In this document: positions 35,301-43,113 of the stretch, piece by piece | How positions within the stretch are numbered: the stretch's first letter is position 1 | Layout: every line of letters begins with the position of its first letter | From: Chitinophaga sp. LS1 | GTDB taxonomy: Bacteria > Bacteroidota > Bacteroidia > Chitinophagales > Chitinophagaceae | NCBI RefSeq assembly: GCF_034274695.1 | Contig: NZ_CP128362.1 | Span: 1,922,001-1,986,000, forward strand | Length of the DNA stretch: 64,000 bases | Direction of reading: 5' to 3' | Notes under the pieces: generated by a model | The model's input: only the letters and a program-made list of their open reading frames with translations | Told to the model about the DNA's origin: nothing | Databases searched by the model: none | Translations under genes and position numbers: made by a program

Positions 35301-37413
35301 TGGCCCGGATACTGCCCACATCCAGTTATCATACAATGACCAGTCCATCGCCATCCAGACAAAACCTGATAGTAGTAGTGCCAATGGCAAACTGCCCACG
35401 CTCGAAACGAATATCAAAAACTTCAAGCTCTCTACTATCACCGCATTGCTGGCTGCCGATACCTTACTTGCCAATGGCCTCCTGAATGCGCAGGCCACTA
35501 TACGCAACCTGGATCAATCGCCGCTGATCAGTTCAAAACTCACGGTCGATAGTCTGACTTTCAGGGCATCTGACCTGGGTACACTAACTGCCGAAGTGAA
35601 CACGCCACAGCCTAACCAGTATAGCCTGGACATGAATCTCAAAGGCAATGACAACGACCTGCAGGTAAAAGGAACGTACGACTCTATTATCAATGCCACT
35701 GTGGATATCAACCAGCTGAACATGAAATCGCTGGAGTCATTCACCTTCGGTAATATGACCCGCATGCATGGTAGTGCTGATGGCCACTTCAAAATCACAG
35801 GTACTACCGACATGCCTAAAGCAACCGGGAACCTGCATTTCAATGATGCTGGTGGTACTATCACCTATGTAGGCGCCAATATCACCATGCCTGATGAGAA
35901 CATCATACTGGATGAAAAAGGTGTACAGTTCAACAAATTCGTAATAGCAGATAGCCTGCAGAATGAGTTAGTGCTGGACGGTCGTATCAATACAAAAGAC
36001 TACTCTAATTATAACTTCAACCTCAATATCAACGCAGACAACTTCATGATCCTCGGTAAACAGGTAGACCCTCAGCAAATGTATTACGGGCCTGCTTTCG
36101 TAGACACCCGTATCAAAGTAAGGGGCAACCTGGATCTGCCAAGAGTAGATGCTTATGTGAAGCTGCGCGACAAATCGAATGTAACCGTCACCCTGCCATC
36201 CGAAGAACCGGGGGTAGCTAACAGGGAAGGGGTTATCATATTTGTAGACAAGGACAATCCACTGGATTCTTCGCTGGTGAAAATGGTAGACAGCACTAAA
36301 CTGCAAAACCCAAAGCTGAAAGGCATCAACTTCTCAGGCAATGCTGAGATAACGCCTCAATCTACCATCCGTATCATCATTGACCCTGTGAATGGTGACT
36401 ATGTAGAAGCAAAGGGTACTGCCAGCATCAATGCGACCCTGGATGCCAGTAGCAAAATGAGTCTGACCGGCCGTTACGAAATTTCTGAGGGTAAGTACGA
36501 AATGTCGCTGAACCAACTGATCAAACGCTCTTTCTCCATTGAAAAGGGAAGTGCCATTACCTTTAGCGGAGACGCTACCGATGCAGATCTGGATATCACG
36601 GCAAAGTATACCGTGAATGCAGAAGCGGCGGACCTGGTACAGGATCAGCTGACCAGTCTCTCCCAGACAGACAGGAACAAGTACAAACAGAAATTACCAT
36701 TCTATGTATACCTCCATATCAAAGGCAATCTGCTGAAACCAGACATCTCCTTCGAACTGGATATGCCGGAGGCAGAACAAAATGCATTTAGTGGTAGTGT
36801 GTATAACCGCATCAAACAGATTAACCAGATCCCATCTGAACTGAACAAACAGGTAATGGGTCTGCTGGTGCTGAATAGCTTTATACCTGAAGATCCGATG
36901 TCAGGCGAAGGTAGCAGCGACTATGGCGTGAGCAACATGGCTCGTCAGAGTGTGAGCAAGATCCTTTCTCAACAGCTGAATAACCTGGCTGGTAGCCTGA
37001 TCAAAGGTGTAGACCTTAACTTCGACCTGCAATCAGACGAAGACTATTCATCCGGTTCCGCACAGCAAACCACCAATCTGAAAGTAGGTGCTTCCAAGAG
37101 CCTGTTCAATGATCGCCTCTCTGTATCCATTGGTTCCAATGTGATGCTGGAAGGTGAATCGCAGGCAAACCCCAGCACACTGGTAGGTGACGTATCAGTA
37201 GAATATAAACTGACCCGCGATGGCCGTTATCGTGTAAGGGTGTACCAGCGTCAGGACAATACCACTGTTATCGAAGGGCAGGTAGTAGAAACCGGTGTAG
37301 CCTTTGCATTGATCATGGACTATGATAATTTCCGCGAGATATTCCAGCGGGCGAAAAAAGATACGCAATCTGAAAAACTCCGTTCCCAGAAGAAAACCAG
37401 TACTAAGAAATAA
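32347..37413 (+). CDS. tamB: TamB-like translocation and assembly module protein
   Basis: 1688 residues. One N-terminal membrane anchor (about 20-40, LLWGIVILLIIPVMAVLVL) is followed by an AsmA-like start (VRIGYLRVRGWQYLELRNV) and a very long, beta-rich, repetitive middle typical of periplasm-spanning bridge-like lipid-transport or assembly proteins. The C-terminal 350 residues form the TamB/DUF490 domain (EKGSAITFSGDATDADLDITAKY, DLNFDLQSDEDYSSGSAQ). It partners with a TamA-type barrel; that gene begins two bases after its stop. Confidence 0.93.
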   Translation: MTAPATNDEKHHGRPWWRWLLWGIVILLIIPVMAVLVLQLESVQDFIRRQGEQYLRKKLHTTVRIGYLRVRGWQYLELRNVYVADTSKQELFYSGNLKVRYNLLAFLNNELRINSLEWDSVTANIYRNPGDSSFNYQFIVDAFVTKDSIPDTVSTGTGTTLQFLIKDVTLKHVSLRYLDAPEGMDAVVTFQELHVDPDDLLVNQGLYAVRGLKIDGLKGYFKQDYRPKVLAATAPPPAMDTTSTPFHLILKKLEIENSSFLYADQGSGLSTGWKIGKLQLLNSSIDMDSTFIQVSELSIRNAGGMVTMNIAKDTSAPADSAAPNTWRVQATKTDLEHINLRYDNNTAPAPRGAGKKDPDYNHLFLKDLVAHVGNINYNPDTISAVLHKLSVQEDKSGFGIKQGHFDVLYTATTIALRNLLLETNRSILRKQIVLNAPNWSSISDHLDLLQLQANLDSTHITLGEFLPFVPDSRNNPSMKPLWDKEIFLTTSLKGSLGKLIIETLNLTDNKGNRINAKGEVDHVTDVDHLYANLPSLYILSGNKALRSWLPPGTMPDTPRLPEQMIITGSFLGGMKDMQTKLDLKSNAANASLTAHLINITDSIHSSYDLNLTSFRVQPGYFLYDTTIGWISGRIMASGKGYTFPGMIAKADAHINEATYNRYTYHDVSIKANIDKQQLHAEGQSNDSSINLTFNADGTLNDTTLQSLKANAQIQRADLYTTHLYSDPFELRGNMDVDFSSLTPNRLDGNAFLTSWQVATNGQVFVLDTISLLAEYKDQQYLRLTGPFGFINANGNIDYTKIGPAFGQIINKPLSPYDSAKLVQLPTGQLLFWNASLTFPRSLQAMAPTLRMEYPLLISGRLNSDSSLLVLNAALPKLSYDSILIDSLAINANILDTTLKAQVSLADIHHKVMPLYHTSLTAAATAGKVDWDLLLDDIKRNPKYKVGGFVEFLPDNALALSLKQDLLLNRQQWQVDKNNRIHIHNGGPDTAHIQLSYNDQSIAIQTKPDSSSANGKLPTLETNIKNFKLSTITALLAADTLLANGLLNAQATIRNLDQSPLISSKLTVDSLTFRASDLGTLTAEVNTPQPNQYSLDMNLKGNDNDLQVKGTYDSIINATVDINQLNMKSLESFTFGNMTRMHGSADGHFKITGTTDMPKATGNLHFNDAGGTITYVGANITMPDENIILDEKGVQFNKFVIADSLQNELVLDGRINTKDYSNYNFNLNINADNFMILGKQVDPQQMYYGPAFVDTRIKVRGNLDLPRVDAYVKLRDKSNVTVTLPSEEPGVANREGVIIFVDKDNPLDSSLVKMVDSTKLQNPKLKGINFSGNAEITPQSTIRIIIDPVNGDYVEAKGTASINATLDASSKMSLTGRYEISEGKYEMSLNQLIKRSFSIEKGSAITFSGDATDADLDITAKYTVNAEAADLVQDQLTSLSQTDRNKYKQKLPFYVYLHIKGNLLKPDISFELDMPEAEQNAFSGSVYNRIKQINQIPSELNKQVMGLLVLNSFIPEDPMSGEGSSDYGVSNMARQSVSKILSQQLNNLAGSLIKGVDLNFDLQSDEDYSSGSAQQTTNLKVGASKSLFNDRLSVSIGSNVMLEGESQANPSTLVGDVSVEYKLTRDGRYRVRVYQRQDNTTVIEGQVVETGVAFALIMDYDNFREIFQRAKKDTQSEKLRSQKKTSTKK

Positions 37414-37414
37414 G

Positions 37415-39715
37415 ATGGTTAAAAGCTATAAACATATAATTTCCCCGATACTGGCAGCATTGTTCGCCATGGGCTTTTATTCGTGTAGTTCTACTAAGTC
37501 AGTACCGGAAGGCGATCGCCTTTATACAGGAACCTCCGTCAAGTGGGTTGGCAAAAAGCCAAGGGATTATGGTACGCTGAATGCCAGCCTGGAAAGCAGT
37601 GTAAGGCCGAAGCCGAACAAAAAATTCCTGGGTATGCCCATCCGGCTCTATCTATATAACCTTGGTAAAAAACCAAAAGGAAAAGGTCTCAATCACCTGT
37701 TACGCAATAAATTGGGAGAAGCTCCTGTGTTATTAAGTTCTGTAAAGGCAGATTACACTGCTAATGTATTGGAGCAATATCTTGTGGATAATGGTTTCTT
37801 TCAGGCGCTGGTCACTTCTGAAATAAAAACTTCCGGTAGTAAAAAAGCATCCGGTGTTTACACCGTAACGCCCAATCATCGTTACCGTATTAAGAGTGTG
37901 ACTTACCAAACAGACAGCAGTGATCTGGGTAAAGCCATTGCTGCTGCTTATAAACATACCTCTCTCAAGATCAACCGCCCTTACAGGCTGGATAGCATCA
38001 AGGCCGAAAGAGTGAGAATCAATAATATACTGAAAGACCAGGGCTACTATTACTTCACTGTCGATCACCTGCTGGTGGAAGTTGATAGTACCAACAATGG
38101 TATGGTTGATCTTTATCTGAAAGTAAAAGACGAAACTCCTCCACAGGCAAAGCGACCGTACACGATGAAGAACATCACGCTGTACCCGAATTATTCACTG
38201 GACCAGGATTCGCTCTCCCGAAAGGGTACGCCGGTAATATATAACGGTATTCGTATTATAGATTCTACCAAAAAATTCAAGCCGAGTGTATTTGACAGAA
38301 TGGTATTCCTGAAGCCGGATAGTATGTACAGGTTGAGTAATCATGACATTACCCTACATCGTCTCACTGACCTGGGTACGTTCAAATTTGTGAAAGGGCA
38401 GTTCCGGCAGGTGAGGGGAGACAGTTCCAGGCTCAATGTCAGTTTCTTCCTCACCCCTTATCCAAGGCGTAGCTTGTCCGCCGAGTTGAGAGGTACATCC
38501 AAATCCAACAACTTCGCCGGTTCCGAAATAAAGATCACATCCAAAGACCGTAACTGGCTTCATTATGCTAATCTGTTGGAAATCTCATTATCCGGTGGTC
38601 TGGAATGGCAGGTGGGAGGCAAGGGTACCAATTCAACTGTGGTTGGTGGTAACTCATATAACCTGAAGGCAGAAGCAGCGATGACGATTCCCCGTTTCTA
38701 TCAGCCATTCTGGAACCTGAATGTACATACACCTTATGTACCCCGCACCCGCATCAGCGTGAGTTATGAACTGTATAGCCGTAGCCAGCTGTATAACCTG
38801 AATGCTTACAACTTCCAGTTCCAGTACATCTGGCGCAAGACGCAGTTCCTGGAGCACAAGTGGGCTCCGGTATCTATCACCTATGTACTGCCTACCAAGA
38901 CGACAGCAGGCTACGACAGTATATTACTGAATGATCCAAGCCAGCGTTCAGCAATTGAGAAACAATTTATTCTTGGCGGTAACTACGATATCACCTACGA
39001 TAACAAGGCTACGAATAAGGTGCATACCTTCTACATGAATGGGAACATCGATTACTCCGGTAACCTGGCTGGTTTGATCATTCCCAGAAATGATACAGGT
39101 ATGAAGACCATTTTCGGTAGTCCATTTGCACAATTCATCCGTTTGTCTGCCGATGTGCGTCACTACTGGAAACTGAACAGGTCACTGACCTGGGTGAACA
39201 GGATCTTTGCCGGTTACGGTATGCCATATGGCAATTCTACCACCCTGCCTTTTGTGAAGCAATTTTTCATAGGTGGTAGCAGCAGTTTAAGAGGTTTCCG
39301 CGCCAGAACACTGGGTCCTGGTAGCTATCGTGATACCAGCAGTAAATACCTGGCAAATGAAGCAGGTGATGTGAAGTTGGAATATAACTCTGAAATACGT
39401 GCACATCTCACCGGCATTTTCAATGCCGCTGTATTCCTGGATGCTGGTAATATCTGGCTGAAGAAGGAAGTACCGGAAAAACTGGGTAGTCAGTTCAGCA
39501 CCAGTAGATTTGTTAGTCAGATTGCAGTAGATGCGGGTGCCGGTTTACGTGTAGATGCATCTATCCTGGTAGTACGCCTGGATCTGGCCTTTCCGCTTCG
39601 AAAACCATGGTTGCCGGAAGGGGAGCGATGGGTCATGAAAGATATCAAATTTGGAGATCCGGACTGGCGCAAAGAGAATCTGATCCTGAATATTGCGATC
39701 GGTTATCCTTTCTAA
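37415..39715 (+). CDS. TamA/BamA-family outer membrane lipoprotein (TamL-like)
   Basis: 766 residues from ATG 37415, one base after the tamB stop codon; the frame is open further left inside tamB, but this start gives a lipoprotein signal (LAALFAMGFYSC, Cys at about residue 22). POTRA-like segments follow (YRIKSVTYQTDSSDLGKAI; NNILKDQGYYYFTVDHLLVEVD), then an Omp85 beta-barrel ending in NLILNIAIGYPF, with the Omp85 GSSSLRGFRARTLGPG loop. A lipid-anchored TamA-like barrel paired with TamB is a Bacteroidota form often called TamL. It acts in outer membrane protein assembly or lipid homeostasis. Confidence 0.93.
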   Translation: MVKSYKHIISPILAALFAMGFYSCSSTKSVPEGDRLYTGTSVKWVGKKPRDYGTLNASLESSVRPKPNKKFLGMPIRLYLYNLGKKPKGKGLNHLLRNKLGEAPVLLSSVKADYTANVLEQYLVDNGFFQALVTSEIKTSGSKKASGVYTVTPNHRYRIKSVTYQTDSSDLGKAIAAAYKHTSLKINRPYRLDSIKAERVRINNILKDQGYYYFTVDHLLVEVDSTNNGMVDLYLKVKDETPPQAKRPYTMKNITLYPNYSLDQDSLSRKGTPVIYNGIRIIDSTKKFKPSVFDRMVFLKPDSMYRLSNHDITLHRLTDLGTFKFVKGQFRQVRGDSSRLNVSFFLTPYPRRSLSAELRGTSKSNNFAGSEIKITSKDRNWLHYANLLEISLSGGLEWQVGGKGTNSTVVGGNSYNLKAEAAMTIPRFYQPFWNLNVHTPYVPRTRISVSYELYSRSQLYNLNAYNFQFQYIWRKTQFLEHKWAPVSITYVLPTKTTAGYDSILLNDPSQRSAIEKQFILGGNYDITYDNKATNKVHTFYMNGNIDYSGNLAGLIIPRNDTGMKTIFGSPFAQFIRLSADVRHYWKLNRSLTWVNRIFAGYGMPYGNSTTLPFVKQFFIGGSSSLRGFRARTLGPGSYRDTSSKYLANEAGDVKLEYNSEIRAHLTGIFNAAVFLDAGNIWLKKEVPEKLGSQFSTSRFVSQIAVDAGAGLRVDASILVVRLDLAFPLRKPWLPEGERWVMKDIKFGDPDWRKENLILNIAIGYPF

Positions 39716-39733
39716 TTGGTTTAACTTAGCGGC

Positions 39734-40117
39734 ATGCCTATGATTACAAAGAAACACACAAGATGGATGCTCGTGCTGTGTAGCGCGATGCTTATTTTAT
39801 TCTCCTCCTGTAGCAGGAAAATTACCGAGAGCGGAAAAGCATCTTATTATGCTGACAAATTTGAGGGAAGGAAAACCGCCAGTGGCAGTATTTTTCATCA
39901 GAACAAAATGACCGCCGCACACCGTACCTTACCATTTGGTACAAAAGTAAAAGTGGTGAATATCGCCAACGGCCGCTCTGTAAAGGTAACCATCACAGAC
40001 AGAGGCCCCTTTGTTGAAGGAAGAGTGATAGACCTATCAAAGAAAGCCGCAAAGAAGCTGGGCATGATTAGTACCGGAATGGCGCCAGTAGAAATAAAAT
40101 ATAAAAAGAAGAAATAA
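39734..40117 (+). CDS. rlpA: RlpA-like double-psi beta-barrel lipoprotein
   Basis: 127 residues, with a lipobox (LILFSSC) near residue 24. The remaining 100 residues are one double-psi beta-barrel domain with the RlpA signature: GKASYYADKFEGRKTASG, AAHRTLPFGTKVKVVN, and TDRGPFVEGRVIDLSKKAA. There is no SPOR domain, so septal targeting by denuded glycan is not predicted. RlpA proteins cleave peptide-free peptidoglycan in some species; the catalytic Asp/His region (TDRGPF, AHRTLP) is present. Confidence 0.92.
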   Translation: MPMITKKHTRWMLVLCSAMLILFSSCSRKITESGKASYYADKFEGRKTASGSIFHQNKMTAAHRTLPFGTKVKVVNIANGRSVKVTITDRGPFVEGRVIDLSKKAAKKLGMISTGMAPVEIKYKKKK

Positions 40118-40120
40118 AAA

Positions 40121-40166
40121 AATGTGGGCAGTAACAAAGAGGAATCCCTCCTGTACTGCCCACATT
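40121..40166. terminator. Bidirectional terminator between rlpA and pfpI-like gene
   Basis: 13-bp perfect outer stem (40121-40133 with 40154-40166) containing an inner GAGG/CCTC stem; A-rich to the left, between convergent genes. Confidence 0.8.
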
Positions 40167-40182
40167 CACTTTACATGCCTGC

Positions 40183-40734
40183 TCAGGCGTGAACACCTTC
40201 TCCAATCTCTTCCACCATTTTCCTGCAAAAAGCAGGCAGATCATGTGGGTTACGACTGGTAACCAGTCCATTATCTACTACAACCTCCTCATCCACCCAG
40301 TTGGCGCCAGCGTTTACCAAATCCGTCTTTAAAGAAGGATAGGAGGTAACCCTTCTTCCTTTTAACTCACCTGTTTCAATCAACGTCCACGGACCATGGC
40401 AGATAGCAGCTATTGGCTTGCTATCATCAAAAAAGCCGCTTACAAAGTTTACGGCATCCTGATTCTCACGTAAATGATCAGGATTCATCACACCGCCTGG
40501 TAATACCAGGGCATCATAATCTTTCGCATTGGCATTGCTTACTGTCAGCGTAACGGGATAGCTTTTACCCCAGTCTTTTTCAGCCCACGCTTTTACTTCT
40601 CCATCGTGGAGGGATACAACGTCTACTTCCGCACCAGCATCTTTTAATGCCTCCATGGGCTTGGTAAATTCTACTTCTTCAAAACCATCTGCCACCAGGA
40701 TGGCCACTTTCTTATTACTCAGCTTGTTTTCCAT
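40183..40734 (-). CDS. DJ-1/PfpI family protein
   Basis: 183 residues: KKVAILVADGFEEVEFTKPME at the N-terminus with the conserved Glu, LVLPGGVMNPDHLR, and the nucleophile elbow AAICHGPWTLIE, Cys followed by His. This is the PfpI/YhbO subgroup of class I amidotransferase-like proteins (peptidase, deglycase or chaperone claims exist; activity is debated). ATG 40734 opens the usual N-terminus. Stands alone. Confidence 0.92.
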   Translation of the reverse strand: MENKLSNKKVAILVADGFEEVEFTKPMEALKDAGAEVDVVSLHDGEVKAWAEKDWGKSYPVTLTVSNANAKDYDALVLPGGVMNPDHLRENQDAVNFVSGFFDDSKPIAAICHGPWTLIETGELKGRRVTSYPSLKTDLVNAGANWVDEEVVVDNGLVTSRNPHDLPAFCRKMVEEIGEGVHA

Positions 40735-41241
40735 AATTCATGTTTTAAAAATGATGGTGTTTAAGTGCTGATTATGCCAGTACAAAAACCCTTCCTTTTA
40801 GTCATCCACTACCAGCGGGTATTTTAACAGATGATTTCCCCATTTGGATTGTCCACATTTTTACTCAATGCAGGTATCGTTACTCATTTTTCTTACATTT
40901 TTGTAGTATTTATTCTATTTTTTTTGGAATTCTTATGACAGTAGTGTTATTTGCAGGACAATCAGTGTGAACCATATACCTTCTGAGAATGACGAGAAAT
41001 ACCATCACAACAAAATGGAAGTGAGTGTCATGGGATGTGTTTGAAACTGACTTAATTTTTACCCATTCTTTATTTGTAATTCCCTATTTCTGGTACTAAC
41101 GTCTTTGTTGTTCCGTAAGTTTTACGGAAGCGGAAGTATTATAATACCTAGTCTCCATATCCTATCTTAATAACCAATCTTTTGCTGCTGGTGGAACGTT
41201 CACCTGCAGTACCTTTTGCAAATGAAAGGCCATATCTTTAG
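40735..41241 (+). other. Long non-coding leader/intergenic region upstream of corA
   Basis: About 500 bp without a credible ORF between the divergent pfpI-like gene and corA. It contains a perfect 8-bp hairpin with loop GTT at 41111-41129 (TTCCGTAA/TTACGGAA) and AT-rich promoter-like stretches, then the terminator-like hairpin reported separately. It could hold a structured 5' leader of corA or a short non-coding RNA. Confidence 0.5.
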
Positions 41242-41275
41242 AAGCGCTTTGCTACATAGCAAAGCGCTTTTTTGT
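41242..41275 (+). terminator. Terminator-like hairpin in front of corA (possible attenuator)
   Basis: 12-bp perfect stem (41242-41253 with 41258-41269), loop ACAT, then TTTTTTG. It ends about 14 nt before the corA ATG at 41289. No gene on the plus strand ends upstream of it, so it terminates either a leader RNA of corA or an unannotated small RNA. Confidence 0.75.
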
Positions 41276-41288
41276 TTAAATTTATAAC

Positions 41289-42395
41289 ATGCGTAAGTCG
41301 AAGTCCATCATACCCATTCCGATTCCGGATGTACTGAACCCATTCAAGGTGAGGAAACAACGGATTATGAACTATAACCCAGTGACAGGCCCTACTTCAC
41401 GCCCGCCGGGAAGATGTGAGAAAGTAACAATTTTTGATTACACTCCGGTTCATTTCACAGAGAGCTCAGGGGAGGATCATCGCACGATTTTCAAATACAT
41501 TGATACACCAGAAGCAACCTGGATCAATGTAGATGGAATCAACAAGGAAACGGTGCATGAGATCTGTACAAAAATCGGCATTCACCTGCTGCTGGAAGAA
41601 GATATTATGAGCGTCGGACAGCGGGCCAAGATGGATGAGATAGGGCAACACCTGTTTGCCTTACTGCCGATGGCGTATTACAATGTAGAGACTGCAACTA
41701 TAGAATATGAACAGGTGAGCATTGTACTAGGAAAAAATTATGTCATTTCCTTCCAGGAAGAAGCGACCAGAGATGTATTCGATCATGTAAGAGAAAAACT
41801 ACGGATAGAAAATTCGCGGATCCGCAGCGCAGGGGCAGATTATCTATGTTATAACCTGCTCGATGTGATTGTGGATAGCTACTTCCTTATTCTTGATAAA
41901 CTAGGTGACCGTATAGAGCTGATGGAAGATCTGGTGCAGCATCAACCTAATACCCGCACACTGGCGCGGATCAATTACCTGCGCAGGGAGCTATTGTTAT
42001 TTAAAAGAGCGATCTCACCGGTACGGGACCTGATCAATGGGTTTATGAAATGCGAAAGTCCGCTGCTGGATGAGCGGACTATGAAATATTTTAAGGACGT
42101 GTATGATCATATCATACAGGCCAACGATCTGGCGGAAAACTACCGTGAAGCACTCCTGAACGTACAGGAACAATATCATACCCAGATCAACCTGAAGATG
42201 AATGAGATCATGAAGGTACTGGCGGTGGTGACGACACTGATGGCGCCATTAACTTTGGTAGCAGGTATCTACGGGATGAACTTTGAGTACATGCCGGAGC
42301 TGCATACCCACAACGGGTACTTTATCGTATTAGGATCTATGATCTTCATGCTGGTGGGCATGATCATTTTCTTCAGAAAAAGAGGATGGTTCTGA
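41289..42395 (+). CDS. corA: CorA magnesium/cobalt channel
   Basis: 368 residues. Large cytoplasmic N-terminal domain (to about 305), then the two C-terminal helices with the selectivity motif YGMNF in TLVAGIYGMNFEYMPE and the basic tail FFRKRGWF. Forms a pentameric Mg2+ channel. The stop codon abuts the stop of the convergent DUF2480 gene directly, with no terminator in between. Its leader contains a terminator-like hairpin, suggesting control by premature termination. Confidence 0.95.
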   Translation: MRKSKSIIPIPIPDVLNPFKVRKQRIMNYNPVTGPTSRPPGRCEKVTIFDYTPVHFTESSGEDHRTIFKYIDTPEATWINVDGINKETVHEICTKIGIHLLLEEDIMSVGQRAKMDEIGQHLFALLPMAYYNVETATIEYEQVSIVLGKNYVISFQEEATRDVFDHVREKLRIENSRIRSAGADYLCYNLLDVIVDSYFLILDKLGDRIELMEDLVQHQPNTRTLARINYLRRELLLFKRAISPVRDLINGFMKCESPLLDERTMKYFKDVYDHIIQANDLAENYREALLNVQEQYHTQINLKMNEIMKVLAVVTTLMAPLTLVAGIYGMNFEYMPELHTHNGYFIVLGSMIFMLVGMIIFFRKRGWF

Positions 42396-42899
42396 TTATT
42401 TCTTTTTGAAGATCGGTACGGTGGAACAAGGTTCTCCGTACATGATGCTTTTTGCCACCGGGCGCAGCAAACGGGTGATTTCCACATAAGCGGCTTCGCC
42501 GGCGCCTTTATCTCCACAACCTTTCACAACCACACGTTTGTCTTCGTAAGCGGTCATGTCAATTGCATTGAGGCGCTTCATGAACTGGGTTTTGAAGATT
42601 TCTTCTTTAGAACCAAAGGCTGCATAGTGTGCGATGGGTTCCAGGTAGGTCATGACGAGCATGTAGCCCCAAAATGGAACTACAGCATCTGCAGAACAGA
42701 TGATGGCGACATTTTTATTGCGATATTGTTCCCAGTCTAATTCTTGAAGGGCGGCACGGAAATCTTTCTCTTTCAGGATCATCTCCATGAAAAGATATTG
42801 TTTCAGGTCGAAAACAACAGTTTCTTCCTGAGGATAGTAGTCTTCCAGATCTAATGTGAGGAGTCCACTTTGCGCTACTTTGTTTACTATCTCTTCCAT
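42396..42899 (-). CDS. DUF2480 family protein
   Basis: 167 residues, full length for DUF2480, a Bacteroidota-specific cytosolic family of unknown function. Recognisable parts: LTLDLEDYYPQEETVVFDLKQYLF, IICSADAVVPFWGYMLV and VVVKGCGDKGAGEAAYVEIT near the C-terminus with a conserved Cys/Gly region. No catalytic role can be read off. Confidence 0.85.
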   Translation of the reverse strand: MEEIVNKVAQSGLLTLDLEDYYPQEETVVFDLKQYLFMEMILKEKDFRAALQELDWEQYRNKNVAIICSADAVVPFWGYMLVMTYLEPIAHYAAFGSKEEIFKTQFMKRLNAIDMTAYEDKRVVVKGCGDKGAGEAAYVEITRLLRPVAKSIMYGEPCSTVPIFKKK

Positions 42900-42937
42900 G
42901 AATCAAATTTACTAAATAATCGCATGTAAGAACGAAT

Positions 42938-43032
42938 GAAAGCGAAGGAGGTCAGACGAAGGCTTCGCCTTCGTCTGACCTCCTTCGCTTTCTAAAAATT
43001 TCGCTCCCAGCAAAGCTGGGAGCGAAATTTTT
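42938..43032. terminator. Twin triloop hairpins (26 bp and 18 bp)
   Basis: First: perfect 26-bp arms 42938-42963 and 42967-42992, loop TTC, with no T-tract of its own. Second: perfect 18-bp arms 42994-43011 and 43015-43032, loop AAA, with A5/T5 ends. They lie between the start of the DUF2480 gene and the terminator of the PpiD-like gene, both on the minus strand. Confidence 0.85.
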
Positions 43033-43063
43033 GCTCATTTAAAACAATACCCCATAAACAAAA

Positions 43064-43089
43064 AAGCCCTGGGCGTATGCCCAGGGCTT
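43064..43089 (-). terminator. Terminator of the PpiD-like gene
   Basis: 11-bp perfect GC-rich stem (43064-43074 with 43079-43089), loop GTAT; on the minus strand it is followed by TTTTTTTG. It lies 25 bp past the stop. Confidence 0.88.
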
Positions 43090-43113
43090 AATATTTATCA
43101 GTTATTATATTCC

